DNA of 64,000 nucleotides from Bacteroidota bacterium (GCA_023437305.1 JAEZGN010000002.1:13754-77753); one strand, 5' to 3'. Positions 45,930 to 55,630 are shown, counted from the first letter of the stretch. The notes: generated by a model not told the origin, from the letters alone. Numbers and translations: made by a program.

Positions 45930-46273
45930 ATCTTATTTTGTTGAGTTGCAAATTTAAGAATATTTCGGCTTTAAGCATTATATATGTGTAACTTTAGATA
46001 TATATAAGGAATTTTTTAAAGAATAATTGCATTTGAATGTTTTTGAATTCTTTTTTAATACTTAGTATCCTGAATTAGCCATTGATATTTGGTTCTATTA
46101 GTCTGTTGTTTTATTTGTTTGTAAAGGCGAATATGAATAAGTAAAGTTCTTTATTCAATTGCTGATAGTAAGCTTTATGGTCAAAATTGATTATCTATTT
46201 TAATTTGTCTCTTTTGTAGTTCATCACTTTTTCCTTAACTTTCCACTGTTTTAAAATCAAAATATATTCCTCA
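45930..46273. other. Divergent intergenic region, polyprenyl synthase / polA
   Basis: A 344-bp AT-rich spacer. Apart from the -7 element of the polyprenyl synthase gene at 45949-45956, I see no clear promoter, repeat or RNA. Confidence 0.4.
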
Positions 46274-49075
46274 ATGAAATTATTCCTATTAGACGCCTAT
46301 GCGCTCATATATCGTTCTTATTATGCTTTTATAAAAAGTCCCAGAGTAAACTCTAAAGGACAGAACACTTCTGCTGTGTTTGGTTTTGTAAATACATTAG
46401 AGGAACTTCTTCGCAAAGAAAATCCGACACATATTGCTGTTGCATTCGATCCTCCGGGAGGAACATTCCGTCACGATGCTTATGAGAAATATAAAGCTCA
46501 GCGTCAGGAGACTCCCGAAGATATAAGGGCGGCCGTTCCCATTATCAAGGAGATTATTGCAGCTTACAATATAAAAGAATTAGAAGTTCCTTATTATGAG
46601 GCTGATGATGTGATTGGTACTATTGCAAAAAAAGCAGAAAAGGAGAATATAGATGTTTATATGATGACCCCCGACAAGGATTATGGTCAGCTTACATCCG
46701 ATCATATATTCATGTACAAACCAAAGTTTGCAGGATCGGGTTTTGATGTATTAGATGCTAAAGCAATAATGGAGAAATATGAACTATCTTCTCCCGAACA
46801 GATGATCGATTTATTGGGTCTTATGGGTGATGCTTCGGATAATATACCCGGATGTCCGGGAGTAGGGCCTAAGACAGCTCAGAAGCTGTTAGAGGAATAC
46901 GGAACTATCGAAAACCTCCTTGAACATACATCAGAGATTAAAGGAGCATTAAAGCAACGATTGGAAGATAATAAAGAGCAAATTATATTCTCCAAATTTC
47001 TGGCTACTATCAAGACCGATGTTCCTATCGATTTCAACAAAGATGAATTTGCTCGTAGAGAAATAAACGCTGAAAAAATAAGTGCTATTTTTGAAGAACT
47101 TGAATTCAGGACGCTTATCAACAGGGTTCTAAAAACTGATGGTACCCCATCACACCCGGTGAGAAATACTACAACGCATGAAGCTACACAGGGCGATTTA
47201 TTTTCAGAATTACTACCGCCTGTAGACTCTTCTTCAGATAATGCAACCGTTAACTATTCCGCCTTACAGGAGCTGAAAGATATACCTCACTCTTATCATC
47301 TTGTGGAGGAAGAGAAAGAGGTTTTGGAACTGATAAATACACTTTCTAATCAAGAATCTTGCTGTTTCGATACCGAGACTACAGGTCTCGACCCTATTGT
47401 GAGCGAACTGGTAGGGATGTCCTTTGCCTTCAAAGAGGGGGAAGCTTATTACGTTCCTGTTCCTGCCGACTTTGACGAAGCGAAGAAACTGATAGATAAA
47501 TTCCGTCCGTTTTTTGAAAATGAGAAGATACTGAAAATAGGGCAGAATATAAAATACGATATCATTGTTCTCAAAAAATATGATATTCATGTACGAGGCA
47601 AATTGTTTGATACAATGATTGCTCATTACCTTATCAATCCTGAGTTGAGACACAATATGGATTATATGGCAGAAACATATCTGAAATACAGAACAATACA
47701 TATTGATGAACTGATAGGGGCTAAGGGCAAAAATCAACTGAATATGCGTACTCTGCGTCCTGATCAGATTAGCGATTACGCATGTGAGGATGCCGATGTT
47801 ACATTGAAGCTGAAAAGTATACTCGAAAAGGCAATCGAGAAACAGGACTTAAGTAAATTATTTTATGAAATAGAGTTACCCCTTATCTATGTTCTTGCAG
47901 ACATGGAATTTACCGGCGTAAGGCTCGATACAGTTGCTTTAGGAGAGTATTCAAAGACTCTTACCATAGAATTGCAGAACATTGAATCGGAAATATATAA
48001 GCTTGGAGAAACAGAATTTAATATAAATTCGGCGAAGCAAGTAGGAGAGGTGCTTTTCGACAAATTAAAGATTGTAGACAAGCCCAAAAAGACTAAAACA
48101 GGACAGTATGTAACCAGTGAAGAGACATTGGAAAGCATTAAAGATACGCATCCGATTGTAAATAAAATATTAGAATACAGAGGTCTTAAAAAACTTCTGA
48201 GTACTTATATTGATGCACTTCCGCTACTTGTTGACCCCAAAGACGGGAAGATACACACATCATTTAATCAGACAGTAACAGCTACCGGAAGACTAAGTTC
48301 TACGAACCCCAATCTTCAGAATATTCCTATACGCGATGCACAAGGAAGAGAGATTCGAAAATCATTTATTGCCGACGAGGGATGCTTGTTTTTCTCTGCC
48401 GACTATTCTCAGATCGAGCTTCGTATTATGGCACATCTTAGCCAAGACCCATCGATGGTAGAAGCCTTCAATAGCGGGGAAGACATACATGCTGCAACGG
48501 CTGCCAAAATTTATAAATTGAAGATAGATGAGGTGACGAGCGATATGCGTCGCAAGGCAAAAACAGCCAATTTTGGTATCATATACGGTATTTCTGTTTT
48601 TGGATTGGCCGAACGTCTTACCATTCCAAGGGGAGAAGCCAAAGAACTTATTGACGGTTATTTTGAGACTTATCCGAAAGTGAAAGAATATATGGATAAA
48701 TGCATAACCGATGCACGCGAGAAGACCTATGTAGAAACTGTTTTTGGACGAAAAAGATACTTGCCTGATATCAATTCACGCAACGCAACTGTACGTGGTT
48801 ATGCCGAACGAAATGCTATAAATGCACCTATACAGGGGAGTGCGGCTGACATCATAAAAGTGGCGATGAATAATATTTTTAAACGCTTCGAAAAAGAGAA
48901 TATCAAATCCAAGATGATTCTTCAGGTACATGACGAGTTGAATTTTAATGTTCTTGAAAATGAACTTGATAAAGTTCAGAAGATAGTAATTGAAGAAATG
49001 GAAAATGCATATAAACTGGCTGTTCCACTAAGAGCCGATTGCGGAAAAGGGAAGAACTGGCTGGAGGCGCATTAA
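46274..49075 (+). CDS. polA: DNA polymerase I
   Basis: The N-terminal 5'-3' exonuclease domain has LLDAYALIYRSYYAF, YEADDVIGT and GDASDNIPGCPGVGPKTA. The middle domain keeps the proofreading exonuclease with FDTETTGLD, NIKYD and DYACEDA. The polymerase domain has TGRLSSTNPNLQNIPIR, DYSQIELR (motif A), RRKAKTANFGIIYG (motif B) and QVHDELNF (motif C). 933 residues is typical. It removes RNA primers and fills gaps. Monocistronic. Confidence 0.98.
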   Translation: MKLFLLDAYALIYRSYYAFIKSPRVNSKGQNTSAVFGFVNTLEELLRKENPTHIAVAFDPPGGTFRHDAYEKYKAQRQETPEDIRAAVPIIKEIIAAYNIKELEVPYYEADDVIGTIAKKAEKENIDVYMMTPDKDYGQLTSDHIFMYKPKFAGSGFDVLDAKAIMEKYELSSPEQMIDLLGLMGDASDNIPGCPGVGPKTAQKLLEEYGTIENLLEHTSEIKGALKQRLEDNKEQIIFSKFLATIKTDVPIDFNKDEFARREINAEKISAIFEELEFRTLINRVLKTDGTPSHPVRNTTTHEATQGDLFSELLPPVDSSSDNATVNYSALQELKDIPHSYHLVEEEKEVLELINTLSNQESCCFDTETTGLDPIVSELVGMSFAFKEGEAYYVPVPADFDEAKKLIDKFRPFFENEKILKIGQNIKYDIIVLKKYDIHVRGKLFDTMIAHYLINPELRHNMDYMAETYLKYRTIHIDELIGAKGKNQLNMRTLRPDQISDYACEDADVTLKLKSILEKAIEKQDLSKLFYEIELPLIYVLADMEFTGVRLDTVALGEYSKTLTIELQNIESEIYKLGETEFNINSAKQVGEVLFDKLKIVDKPKKTKTGQYVTSEETLESIKDTHPIVNKILEYRGLKKLLSTYIDALPLLVDPKDGKIHTSFNQTVTATGRLSSTNPNLQNIPIRDAQGREIRKSFIADEGCLFFSADYSQIELRIMAHLSQDPSMVEAFNSGEDIHAATAAKIYKLKIDEVTSDMRRKAKTANFGIIYGISVFGLAERLTIPRGEAKELIDGYFETYPKVKEYMDKCITDAREKTYVETVFGRKRYLPDINSRNATVRGYAERNAINAPIQGSAADIIKVAMNNIFKRFEKENIKSKMILQVHDELNFNVLENELDKVQKIVIEEMENAYKLAVPLRADCGKGKNWLEAH

Positions 49076-49182
49076 AGTTTAATAATAAAGAGGTTCTTCG
49101 TTTTTACTCACAATGACAATTTAGATGTATAAAATAGTGAAATAAATCTTTCTGATTATCTTTACCCAAATTTACTTGGTTT

Positions 49183-50871
49183 ATGAATAATCTTTTGGAC
49201 AAAATAGTGCAAAGCAAAAGGTACCAGTTTTTGGTATTTTTTGCTTTGTTGATTTTTCTGTCTTTGTTGATGATGTATTTTTATCAGCCCTTATGTCCGG
49301 GGCAGGATTTCTTTTTTCACTACAGAAGGCTACAGGCATTGATGGATGGTATGAAAGATAGTCCATGGCTTATTTATATCGATTATAGTGCCATTGATGG
49401 TTATGGCTATCTTACAAAGGCATTCTATCCCGACTTTATACTTATACCTTTTGCCTTGCTGGGTAATCTTACCGATGCTGCTTTTGCATATCAGTTTATG
49501 ATATTCACCATGACTGTTTTGTGTGGTGTATTTACGTACATAACAGTCAATACCATTTATAAAAGTTCGTACGCTGCTGCAATAGCAGCCCTGTTGTATA
49601 CATTTGCTGCTTATCGATTGCTTGATATATATCATAGGGCTGCAATCGGAGAGGCCTTGTCTTTCACGTTTGTGCCTATTGTCTTTTTGGGATTGTACCA
49701 TATTATCAAGGGTGATTATAAGAAATGGTACGTTCTGGCTATAGGCTTTAGCCTGATGATATTTACGCACCTTATATCATCGGTACTGATGTTTGTGGCT
49801 ATACTTATCTTTTTAGGGATTTACTATAAATCATTGCTAAGAGAGCCTAGACGTATAAAATATCTTGTTTGGGCTGGCGTTGCAACTTTGATCATAACCG
49901 CTTACTATATTTTCCCGATGATGGAGCAAATGCTTTCCAATACGTTTTATTACGAAAGCAGGGGATTGATGTCTAAAGCTCAAGACTCTGCGCTCGGGCT
50001 GCATTGGATTATCTGGGGAATGTTTGTCGGGATTATTATTCCGGAGCAAGCACTTATTCCGGGAGTTGGCCTTTTGCTTACATTTGGCATTATTTTGCGG
50101 TTGTTTGTATATGAAAAATCGAAAGAGCTAAGGAGTCTTGATATTGCCGTTATTGTAGGCTTTATCTATATTATCGCTTGTCTGCCGATATTTCCATGGT
50201 CGGTATTTCCGTTCAGCTTGTTGAACTTTATTCAGCTGCCATGGCGTTTGCTTGAATTTTCGTGTTTCTTTTTTGCCGTGGCAGGGGGATATTACTTGTC
50301 GCGAATTTTAAAGACGAATAAGCGGCTTTTGGCTGGGGGGGTGATGATTGTTGTCGGAATAGCTTTGGTGCTTGTAAATGATGCGCAATCATACAAAAAG
50401 TACCGTTGTGAGCGACCTGTTACTCAAAGTGCAGATATTTTGAATGATTATCATTTAGGAGGACTGGAATATATTCCAGATAGGGTACCTTCTGTAGAAT
50501 ATCTTCATCAGAGAGGAGACAGTGTGAAGTCAAATTATGGAGGGATGCAGATATCTGACTTCAAACGGTCGGGAAGAATAACGACTTTTAACCTGAATGC
50601 AACCAATGGTGAAGCTCTGGAATTGCCATTGATTTACTATAAAGGTTATACAGCCAGCCTTGACGGAAAGACTGTTCCTGTTTCGGAAAGTGATAACGGA
50701 TTAGTTCAATTATCCGGTAATCAATCGGGTGGGATAGAGGTATATTATGGGGGAACTATTATACAGAGAATAAGCCTGTGCATAACAGTTTTGAGTATAT
50801 TGAGCTTATGTATTTTTATATTTTTACAGAGAAGAAGACAAAATGAAGCTGGATGGCCTTATAGCAGATAA
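49183..50871 (+). CDS. Polytopic membrane protein (6-pyruvoyl-tetrahydropterin synthase-related family), copy 1
   Basis: A 562-residue inner membrane protein with about 12 helices. A first periplasmic loop (GQDFFFHYRRLQAL) with acidic and His residues is like the loop of GT-C glycosyltransferases. The C-terminal soluble part (LPLIYYKGYTASLDGKTVPV) resembles the end domain of YfhO-like proteins. It fits the PTPS-related membrane family, whose role is probably envelope glycosylation. It overlaps its paralogue by 29 bp. Confidence 0.82.
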   Translation: MNNLLDKIVQSKRYQFLVFFALLIFLSLLMMYFYQPLCPGQDFFFHYRRLQALMDGMKDSPWLIYIDYSAIDGYGYLTKAFYPDFILIPFALLGNLTDAAFAYQFMIFTMTVLCGVFTYITVNTIYKSSYAAAIAALLYTFAAYRLLDIYHRAAIGEALSFTFVPIVFLGLYHIIKGDYKKWYVLAIGFSLMIFTHLISSVLMFVAILIFLGIYYKSLLREPRRIKYLVWAGVATLIITAYYIFPMMEQMLSNTFYYESRGLMSKAQDSALGLHWIIWGMFVGIIIPEQALIPGVGLLLTFGIILRLFVYEKSKELRSLDIAVIVGFIYIIACLPIFPWSVFPFSLLNFIQLPWRLLEFSCFFFAVAGGYYLSRILKTNKRLLAGGVMIVVGIALVLVNDAQSYKKYRCERPVTQSADILNDYHLGGLEYIPDRVPSVEYLHQRGDSVKSNYGGMQISDFKRSGRITTFNLNATNGEALELPLIYYKGYTASLDGKTVPVSESDNGLVQLSGNQSGGIEVYYGGTIIQRISLCITVLSILSLCIFIFLQRRRQNEAGWPYSR

Positions 50872-52525
50872 GAAATATCACTTTTGGATTTTCTTTTCTG
50901 TTTTATTATTTCTTTCTGTTTTCTGTTCTTTTGCATACGGAACTCAGTTTTTGGGTGGCGATGACTATTACTTTCACAATGCTCGTTTCGAGGCCTTAAT
51001 GCAAGGGTTGAAAGCCGGAACATTTCCTTCATATATAGATTATCAGGGGCTTTATGGCTATGGCTACCTTGTAAAAACATTTTATTCCGATTTTATTCTC
51101 ATTCCATACGCTCTATTAGCTAATTTGACGAGTAAGGATTTTGCCTACTGGTTCCTTTATTTTTCTATGACAATGATGTGCGGAACTTTTATGTACATTT
51201 TTGTTCGTAGAGTTTATAAGAGTGTGTATGTGGCATCTGTGAGTTCGATACTGTATACTTTTTGTTTATATCGTTTGCTCGATTTATATTATAGAGGAGC
51301 ATGGGGCGAAGCCTTTTCATTTACTTTTCTGCCCATTGTTTTTCTAGGGCTTTTTTATATCATTAAGGGCGATTATCGGAAGTGGTACGTTATTGCCATC
51401 GGATTTTCTCTGATGATTTTTACGCATGTCCTTTCTACCCTGCTGTTGTTCATTACGGTTATTATCATATTGGTAATCTATTGCAGGGATATGTTTAGGG
51501 AACCTAAGCGCATTTATTATTTGGTGTTGGCAGGGATTACAACATTGATAATTACGAGCTATTATATTTATCCTTTTTTAGAACAGTTATCGTCTGACAC
51601 ATTCTACTTCCAAAAATTCAAATACCTTCCTTATACCACAGCTCAAAGCAGGCTCGATTGGTTGACCATACTAAACGGAACTATTGCAGGATTTGCAAGA
51701 GGGCAGAAGGCAATAGGGGTAGGGGTGCTGCTCTTTATCCCATTATGCTTGCGTTTTTTTATCAAAGCCGATGAGAAGCATATAAAGTACCTCAGAAGTG
51801 TTGATATAGCCGTTATTATAGGTTTATTTTTTGTTTTTCTTACTTCTACTTTAGCTCCGTGGACACGCTTTCCTTTGTCTTATCTGAGCCTGATTCAGTT
51901 CCCGTGGAGGCTTTATGTGTTTGTTACTTTTTTCTTTTCGTTGGCAGGGGGGTATTATTTATGCCTTATTTGCAGAACGAGAAATAGTAAAATCATTATA
52001 TTCTCTCTATTAATTATTCTATCATCAGTTGTAATCATCATTGATTCATTTGCATATAAGGACCTAAAGGTTCGTCCACGTTTATTCAATAGGGGTTTGA
52101 ATGAAACGACACACTATATTCAGGCCGGCATGGAATATTATCCTTCAAGGATGCCATACCCTGACCCGTTTATTTTAGAGCGTGGAGATAGCGTGACGTC
52201 TCAGCTAAAGGAATTAGAAGTATATAATTTTGAAAGGTTTGATTATATTACCCGATTTGATATAAAAACTAATGTAAAAGACAGTATAGAACTACCTCTC
52301 ATTTATTATAAAGGATATGCTGCGTCTCTCGACGGAGTGAGTGTTCCTGTTGCAGAAAGTAGGCAAGGTCTTGTGCAGATCCCTATCGATAGGTCGGGTA
52401 GAGTAGAGGCTTATTATGAAGGAACTTTGGTACAAAAATTAAGTTTTTATATTACTATTCTAAGTATATTTGTGCTGTGTTCATATATTTTTCTTCAAAG
52501 AAGAAAGGACAAACATCTTAAATAA
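50843..52525 (+). CDS. Polytopic membrane protein (6-pyruvoyl-tetrahydropterin synthase-related family), copy 2
   Basis: A clear paralogue of the preceding gene along its full length: GGDDYYFHNARFEALMQGLK, YGYGYLVKTFYSDFILIPYA, then a matching C-terminal LPLIYYKGYAASLDGVSVPV. 560 residues, same helix count. The ATG at 50843 lies inside the end of copy 1, so the pair is translationally coupled and arose by tandem duplication. The role is unknown; a GT-C-like transferase is the best guess. Confidence 0.82.
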   Translation: MKLDGLIADKKYHFWIFFSVLLFLSVFCSFAYGTQFLGGDDYYFHNARFEALMQGLKAGTFPSYIDYQGLYGYGYLVKTFYSDFILIPYALLANLTSKDFAYWFLYFSMTMMCGTFMYIFVRRVYKSVYVASVSSILYTFCLYRLLDLYYRGAWGEAFSFTFLPIVFLGLFYIIKGDYRKWYVIAIGFSLMIFTHVLSTLLLFITVIIILVIYCRDMFREPKRIYYLVLAGITTLIITSYYIYPFLEQLSSDTFYFQKFKYLPYTTAQSRLDWLTILNGTIAGFARGQKAIGVGVLLFIPLCLRFFIKADEKHIKYLRSVDIAVIIGLFFVFLTSTLAPWTRFPLSYLSLIQFPWRLYVFVTFFFSLAGGYYLCLICRTRNSKIIIFSLLIILSSVVIIIDSFAYKDLKVRPRLFNRGLNETTHYIQAGMEYYPSRMPYPDPFILERGDSVTSQLKELEVYNFERFDYITRFDIKTNVKDSIELPLIYYKGYAASLDGVSVPVAESRQGLVQIPIDRSGRVEAYYEGTLVQKLSFYITILSIFVLCSYIFLQRRKDKHLK

Positions 52526-52533
52526 TAACGAGT

Positions 52534-52749
52534 ATGCGCAATTTTATTTATCTCGATCTCTTATATCCTGTCTTTATGTTTATTTTCGGTATTGTAATGA
52601 TATTGAGCCCCCGTTCTTTGATGCGTAAAGCAAAATACGATGAAGAAAGCCTCAAAACCGAGTCGTGGGTAAAGAAACTTGGTATAGGACTGTGTGTATT
52701 TGCTGTTGGTTTTGGGATATATATATTCTATAAGTTGAAATATGCTTGA
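52534..52749 (+). CDS. Small two-helix membrane protein
   Basis: 71 residues with two hydrophobic helices (LLYPVFMFIFGIVMILSP and GIGLCVFAVGFGIYIFY) separated by a charged loop. It starts 8 bp after the tandem membrane gene and overlaps the next gene by 8 bp, so the four genes from 49183 probably form one operon. No function known. Confidence 0.75.
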   Translation: MRNFIYLDLLYPVFMFIFGIVMILSPRSLMRKAKYDEESLKTESWVKKLGIGLCVFAVGFGIYIFYKLKYA

Positions 52750-53185
52750 CGGATTTGTAGAGTATGGCTACATCGGTCTGTTTTTGGCATCTTTTCTTGC
52801 GGCTACTATATTACCTTTCGGTTCCGAAGTTGTTTTTGTAGGTCTGATTGCCGCCGGTCTTAACGGTTGGTCGTGCGTTCTCATAGCTTCTGTGGGAAAT
52901 TGGTTAGGGGGAATGACTAATTACTACTTAGGACACCTCGGGAAGGTAGAATGGATAGAGAAATACCTGAAAGTAAAGAAAGATAAAATAGATAAAATGC
53001 AGCGATGGTTGGAAGGGAAAGGTGCAGCAATGGCATTTTTCAGTTTTCTGCCTGTTGTAGGTGATATTATAGCCCTTGCCTTAGGCTTTATGCGTGCCAA
53101 TGTTTATATCGTAAATGCAACCATGTTTGCCGGTAAGTTTGTGCGCTATGTACTGATAATGTATGGCGTAAATTGGATTATCTAA
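52742..53185 (+). CDS. DedA/VTT-domain membrane protein (YqaA-like)
   Basis: A 147-residue small VTT-type membrane protein: ATILPFGSEVVFVGLIAAG near the start, SVGNWLGGMTNYYLG, and the re-entrant FFSFLPVVGDIIALALGFMR loop with conserved Pro and Gly. YqaA/DedA proteins are linked to membrane lipid (undecaprenyl phosphate) recycling. Overlaps the preceding gene by 8 bp. Confidence 0.9.
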   Translation: MLDGFVEYGYIGLFLASFLAATILPFGSEVVFVGLIAAGLNGWSCVLIASVGNWLGGMTNYYLGHLGKVEWIEKYLKVKKDKIDKMQRWLEGKGAAMAFFSFLPVVGDIIALALGFMRANVYIVNATMFAGKFVRYVLIMYGVNWII

Positions 53186-53477
53186 TCCTGTAGATTCCTG
53201 TTTTTTTATGTTGAATAAAATGCCCCGTTAAGTAAAACAGAGACTTCTTTCTATTCTGTTTTATTCTCAAAAATTATCTATTTATATCTATTTTCTCATC
53301 ATGCTGATGAAGGAAAGATCAATTATTATAAATTATATGAAGGAGAATATAAAGTGACAGAATAGAGCAGCTAAATAAGTGTCACTTTTGTCACCTTCTT
53401 GTATTTAATATTCATTAAATCAGTTTATTATGTATATTTCTATTTGTCACCTTTTGAAGCGAAATATTGTTGTACTT

Positions 53478-53493
53478 CGTTTCATGTGGAACA
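53478..53493. other. Degenerate parS-like site
   Basis: CGTTTCATGTGGAACA matches the right-end site TGTTTCACGTGGAACA at 14 of 16 positions. It lies in an intergenic gap. Confidence 0.45.
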
Positions 53494-53592
53494 AAAATGG
53501 AATTTATTAATTTTTAGGTCTTTATTCTCGCTGTATATTCTATTTCTGTTAAAACTCTGAGATTGTAGAACCGAAAAATAGATGTGTTTATA

Positions 53593-53621
53593 TTGCAGAG
53601 AGTGATAAAGCAGTAACTTTG
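53593..53621 (+). promoter_or_regulatory. Promoter of the radical SAM gene
   Basis: TTG at 53593-53595, an 18-nt spacer and TAACTTTG at 53614-53621 fit the Bacteroidota consensus; the ATG is 37 nt downstream. Confidence 0.6.
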
Positions 53622-53658
53622 TATATTATTAAAAATTAGAGTTTAGAAATATAATAAT

Positions 53659-54444
53659 ATGTCAACTATATTGTTTCATGAAATAGTGTTTGGTCCTATA
53701 CATAGCCGCCGTTTGGGATCATCTTTGGGTATGAATTTACTTCCGTACGATGGTAAGTTGTGCTCATTCGATTGTATCTATTGTGAATGTGGGTATAATG
53801 AAAATTTCAGGACAAAAACTAAATTGCCTAGTCGTGAGAATGTTAGAGCTGCTCTAGAAGACAAATTGGTGCATCTCCAAAAAGATGGAATAGCATTGGA
53901 CGTAATCACTTTTGCCGGAAATGGGGAACCAACGATACATCCTCAATTTGCTGAAATTATTGATGATACCATCAAACTTCGGGATAAGTATTACCCTCAA
54001 ACTAAAATCAGTGTGCTTTCGAATGCTATGCATGCCGGAAAGGAGAAGGTATTTAATGCACTCAAGAAAGTAGATAATAATATACTTAAGCTTGACTCGG
54101 CACGTATTGATACTGTGCGGTTGATAGATCGTCCTAATTCGTCTGAGTATAGCATAGAAAAGCAGATAGAGCTTTTTAAACGCTTCGAAGGTAATTTTAT
54201 CATGCAAACAATGTTTGTAAGAGGCAGTCACAAGGGTAGGGTAGTGGATAATACGACGGAAGATGAAATTTCGGCATGGTTAGAGGCTGTTAGAGAGACA
54301 AAACCCCGCGAGGTAATGATTTATACTATCGATAGAGAAACCCCTGAAAAAAACCTTGAAAAAGTGCCCGTGGAAGATTTAAAAAAGATAGGAGACCGTG
54401 TCGAAGCGCTTGGTCTTGGTATTGAAGTTTTGGTTACGGCATAA
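53659..54444 (+). CDS. Radical SAM protein
   Basis: Contains GPIHSRRLGSSLGMNLLP and the cluster-binding C-SFD-C-IY-C (CxxxCxxC) for a [4Fe-4S] cluster that cleaves S-adenosylmethionine, followed by VITFAGNGEPTIHP, a typical SAM-contacting GEPT-like block. 261 residues. It belongs to the subfamily of stand-alone radical SAM proteins with this N-terminus, substrate unknown. The next gene follows after 25 bp. Confidence 0.9.
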   Translation: MSTILFHEIVFGPIHSRRLGSSLGMNLLPYDGKLCSFDCIYCECGYNENFRTKTKLPSRENVRAALEDKLVHLQKDGIALDVITFAGNGEPTIHPQFAEIIDDTIKLRDKYYPQTKISVLSNAMHAGKEKVFNALKKVDNNILKLDSARIDTVRLIDRPNSSEYSIEKQIELFKRFEGNFIMQTMFVRGSHKGRVVDNTTEDEISAWLEAVRETKPREVMIYTIDRETPEKNLEKVPVEDLKKIGDRVEALGLGIEVLVTA

Positions 54445-54469
54445 GTTTGAATTATATAAATAAAGAAAT

Positions 54470-55024
54470 ATGGTAACAATCGTTTTTGCTCATCCTTGGC
54501 ATGGTAGCTTTAACAAAGCCATTCTGGATGCAATTATTGACGAATATGATAATAATAATGTGGCTTATGAGGTGTTAGATCTCCATAAAGATAACTTTAA
54601 TCCGGTGTTTACAGAAGATGAATTGTCTGTATATAACAAAGGAAAAGTACTTGATCCATTAATTCTTAGATATCAGCAAGTAATAAAAAAATCTGACAAA
54701 ATGATATTTATTTTCCCCAATTGGTGGAATACTATGCCTGCAATTTTGAAAGGTTTTTTTGATAAAGTATTATTGAAAGATTTTGCTTTTAATTACGAGG
54801 GAGGTTTTAATGCACTTTTGGACATAGAGCAATCCCTTATTATTACTACGTCTGAGCATCCGAGCCCTAACTTTAAAAATACAATCGAGAATGGCCTTAT
54901 CGGGGATATGCTCAAGCCGGTTGGTATCCGTAATAGTGTTTGGCTGAGCTGTGAAGGAACATCAAAAGGCACTGACGAAATGCGACAATCCTTTATTGAT
55001 CGTGTAAAAGAGGCTATTAGGTAA
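54470..55024 (+). CDS. NAD(P)H-dependent oxidoreductase, flavodoxin-like fold
   Basis: A 184-residue flavoprotein of the NQO1/KefF type: VTIVFAHPWHGSFNKAIL (FMN or FAD phosphate loop), FIFPNWWNTMPAILKGFFDKVL, and the final FNYEGG/LIITTSEH region. It reduces quinones or acts as a regulatory subunit of potassium efflux systems. Probably cotranscribed with the radical SAM gene. Confidence 0.9.
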   Translation: MVTIVFAHPWHGSFNKAILDAIIDEYDNNNVAYEVLDLHKDNFNPVFTEDELSVYNKGKVLDPLILRYQQVIKKSDKMIFIFPNWWNTMPAILKGFFDKVLLKDFAFNYEGGFNALLDIEQSLIITTSEHPSPNFKNTIENGLIGDMLKPVGIRNSVWLSCEGTSKGTDEMRQSFIDRVKEAIR

Positions 55025-55265
55025 TGTCTTGTCTGACTTTTATAGGCTTCCGTTTTCTCTTTTGATATCTGAATTTGACATTTTAATCTAATTATATGTT
55101 AAATTAAATTTTTTTCAGATTTTTTGATTGATACAGTATCTATTTTTATTTTGTAAACAGTGCATTTGTATACCTTTTAAACGAAGAAAATATTCTTTAG
55201 TAATACTTACACAAAGAGGCTTTTTTTTTAACGCGGTTTAACCTGTGTTAATTCAAAAACCAGCA

Positions 55266-55273
55266 TACATTTG
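55266..55273 (+). promoter_or_regulatory. Likely -7 element of the Lys/Ala-rich gene
   Basis: TACATTTG fits TAnnTTTG and lies 48 nt before the ATG at 55322. The preceding 240 bp (from 55025) hold nothing else that I recognise. Confidence 0.45.
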
Positions 55274-55321
55274 TTGCGTATTTAAACATTATAGTTTAAC
55301 ACTTTTAATTAAGTATTATTT

Positions 55322-55579
55322 ATGAAAAAGATTATTCTTTCAGGTATCATGGCTATCGCATTAATCGCCTCTACCAGTGTAATGGCTCAAGATGTAAAAA
55401 CAGCTAATCAAACAAAAAAAGCTCCTAAAACAGAAGTAAAGGAAGCTAAACAAGCCGCTAAAACAGAAGTGAAAGAAGCAGCTAAAGCAGAAAAGAAAGC
55501 CGCTAAGACAGAAGTGAAAGCAAAAAAGGAAGAAGCAAAAGGTAGCGTGAAAGCAGCAAAGGCTGAAATGAAAAAGTAA
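55322..55579 (+). CDS. Exported Lys/Ala/Glu-rich repeat protein
   Basis: A signal peptide (MKKIILSGIMAIALIASTSV, cleavage after MAQ) precedes a mature part of about 60 residues that is almost entirely Ala, Lys, Glu, Val and Thr in imperfect repeats such as AKTEVKEA. It has no globular domain and should be a highly charged helix or coil. The composition recalls histone-H1-like tails, but the signal peptide points to the periplasm or surface. Not a known family to me. Confidence 0.75.
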   Translation: MKKIILSGIMAIALIASTSVMAQDVKTANQTKKAPKTEVKEAKQAAKTEVKEAAKAEKKAAKTEVKAKKEEAKGSVKAAKAEMKK

Positions 55580-55630
55580 ATAGCTCACTGTGAACCATTT
55601 CACAGTTATCAGAATCTTATTCTGAAAATA

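Larger units (their letters stand above)
53186..53658. other. Long intergenic region with repeats and a degenerate parS
   Basis: 473 bp without a gene. It holds a likely terminator (TAAAACAGA 53233-53241 / TCTGTTTTA 53255-53263). It also holds a set of GTGACA/TGTCAC motifs: an inverted repeat AAAGTGACA 53351-53359 / TGTCACTTT 53380-53388, plus TGTCAC at 53389 and 53445. A parS-like site lies at 53478-53493. A promoter for the next gene is formed by TTG (53593-53595) and TAACTTTG (53614-53621). Confidence 0.55.

Noticed and set aside
47115..47124. Another TTATCAACA sequence
   Set aside because: Isolated and inside the polA coding sequence; expected by chance in AT-rich DNA.
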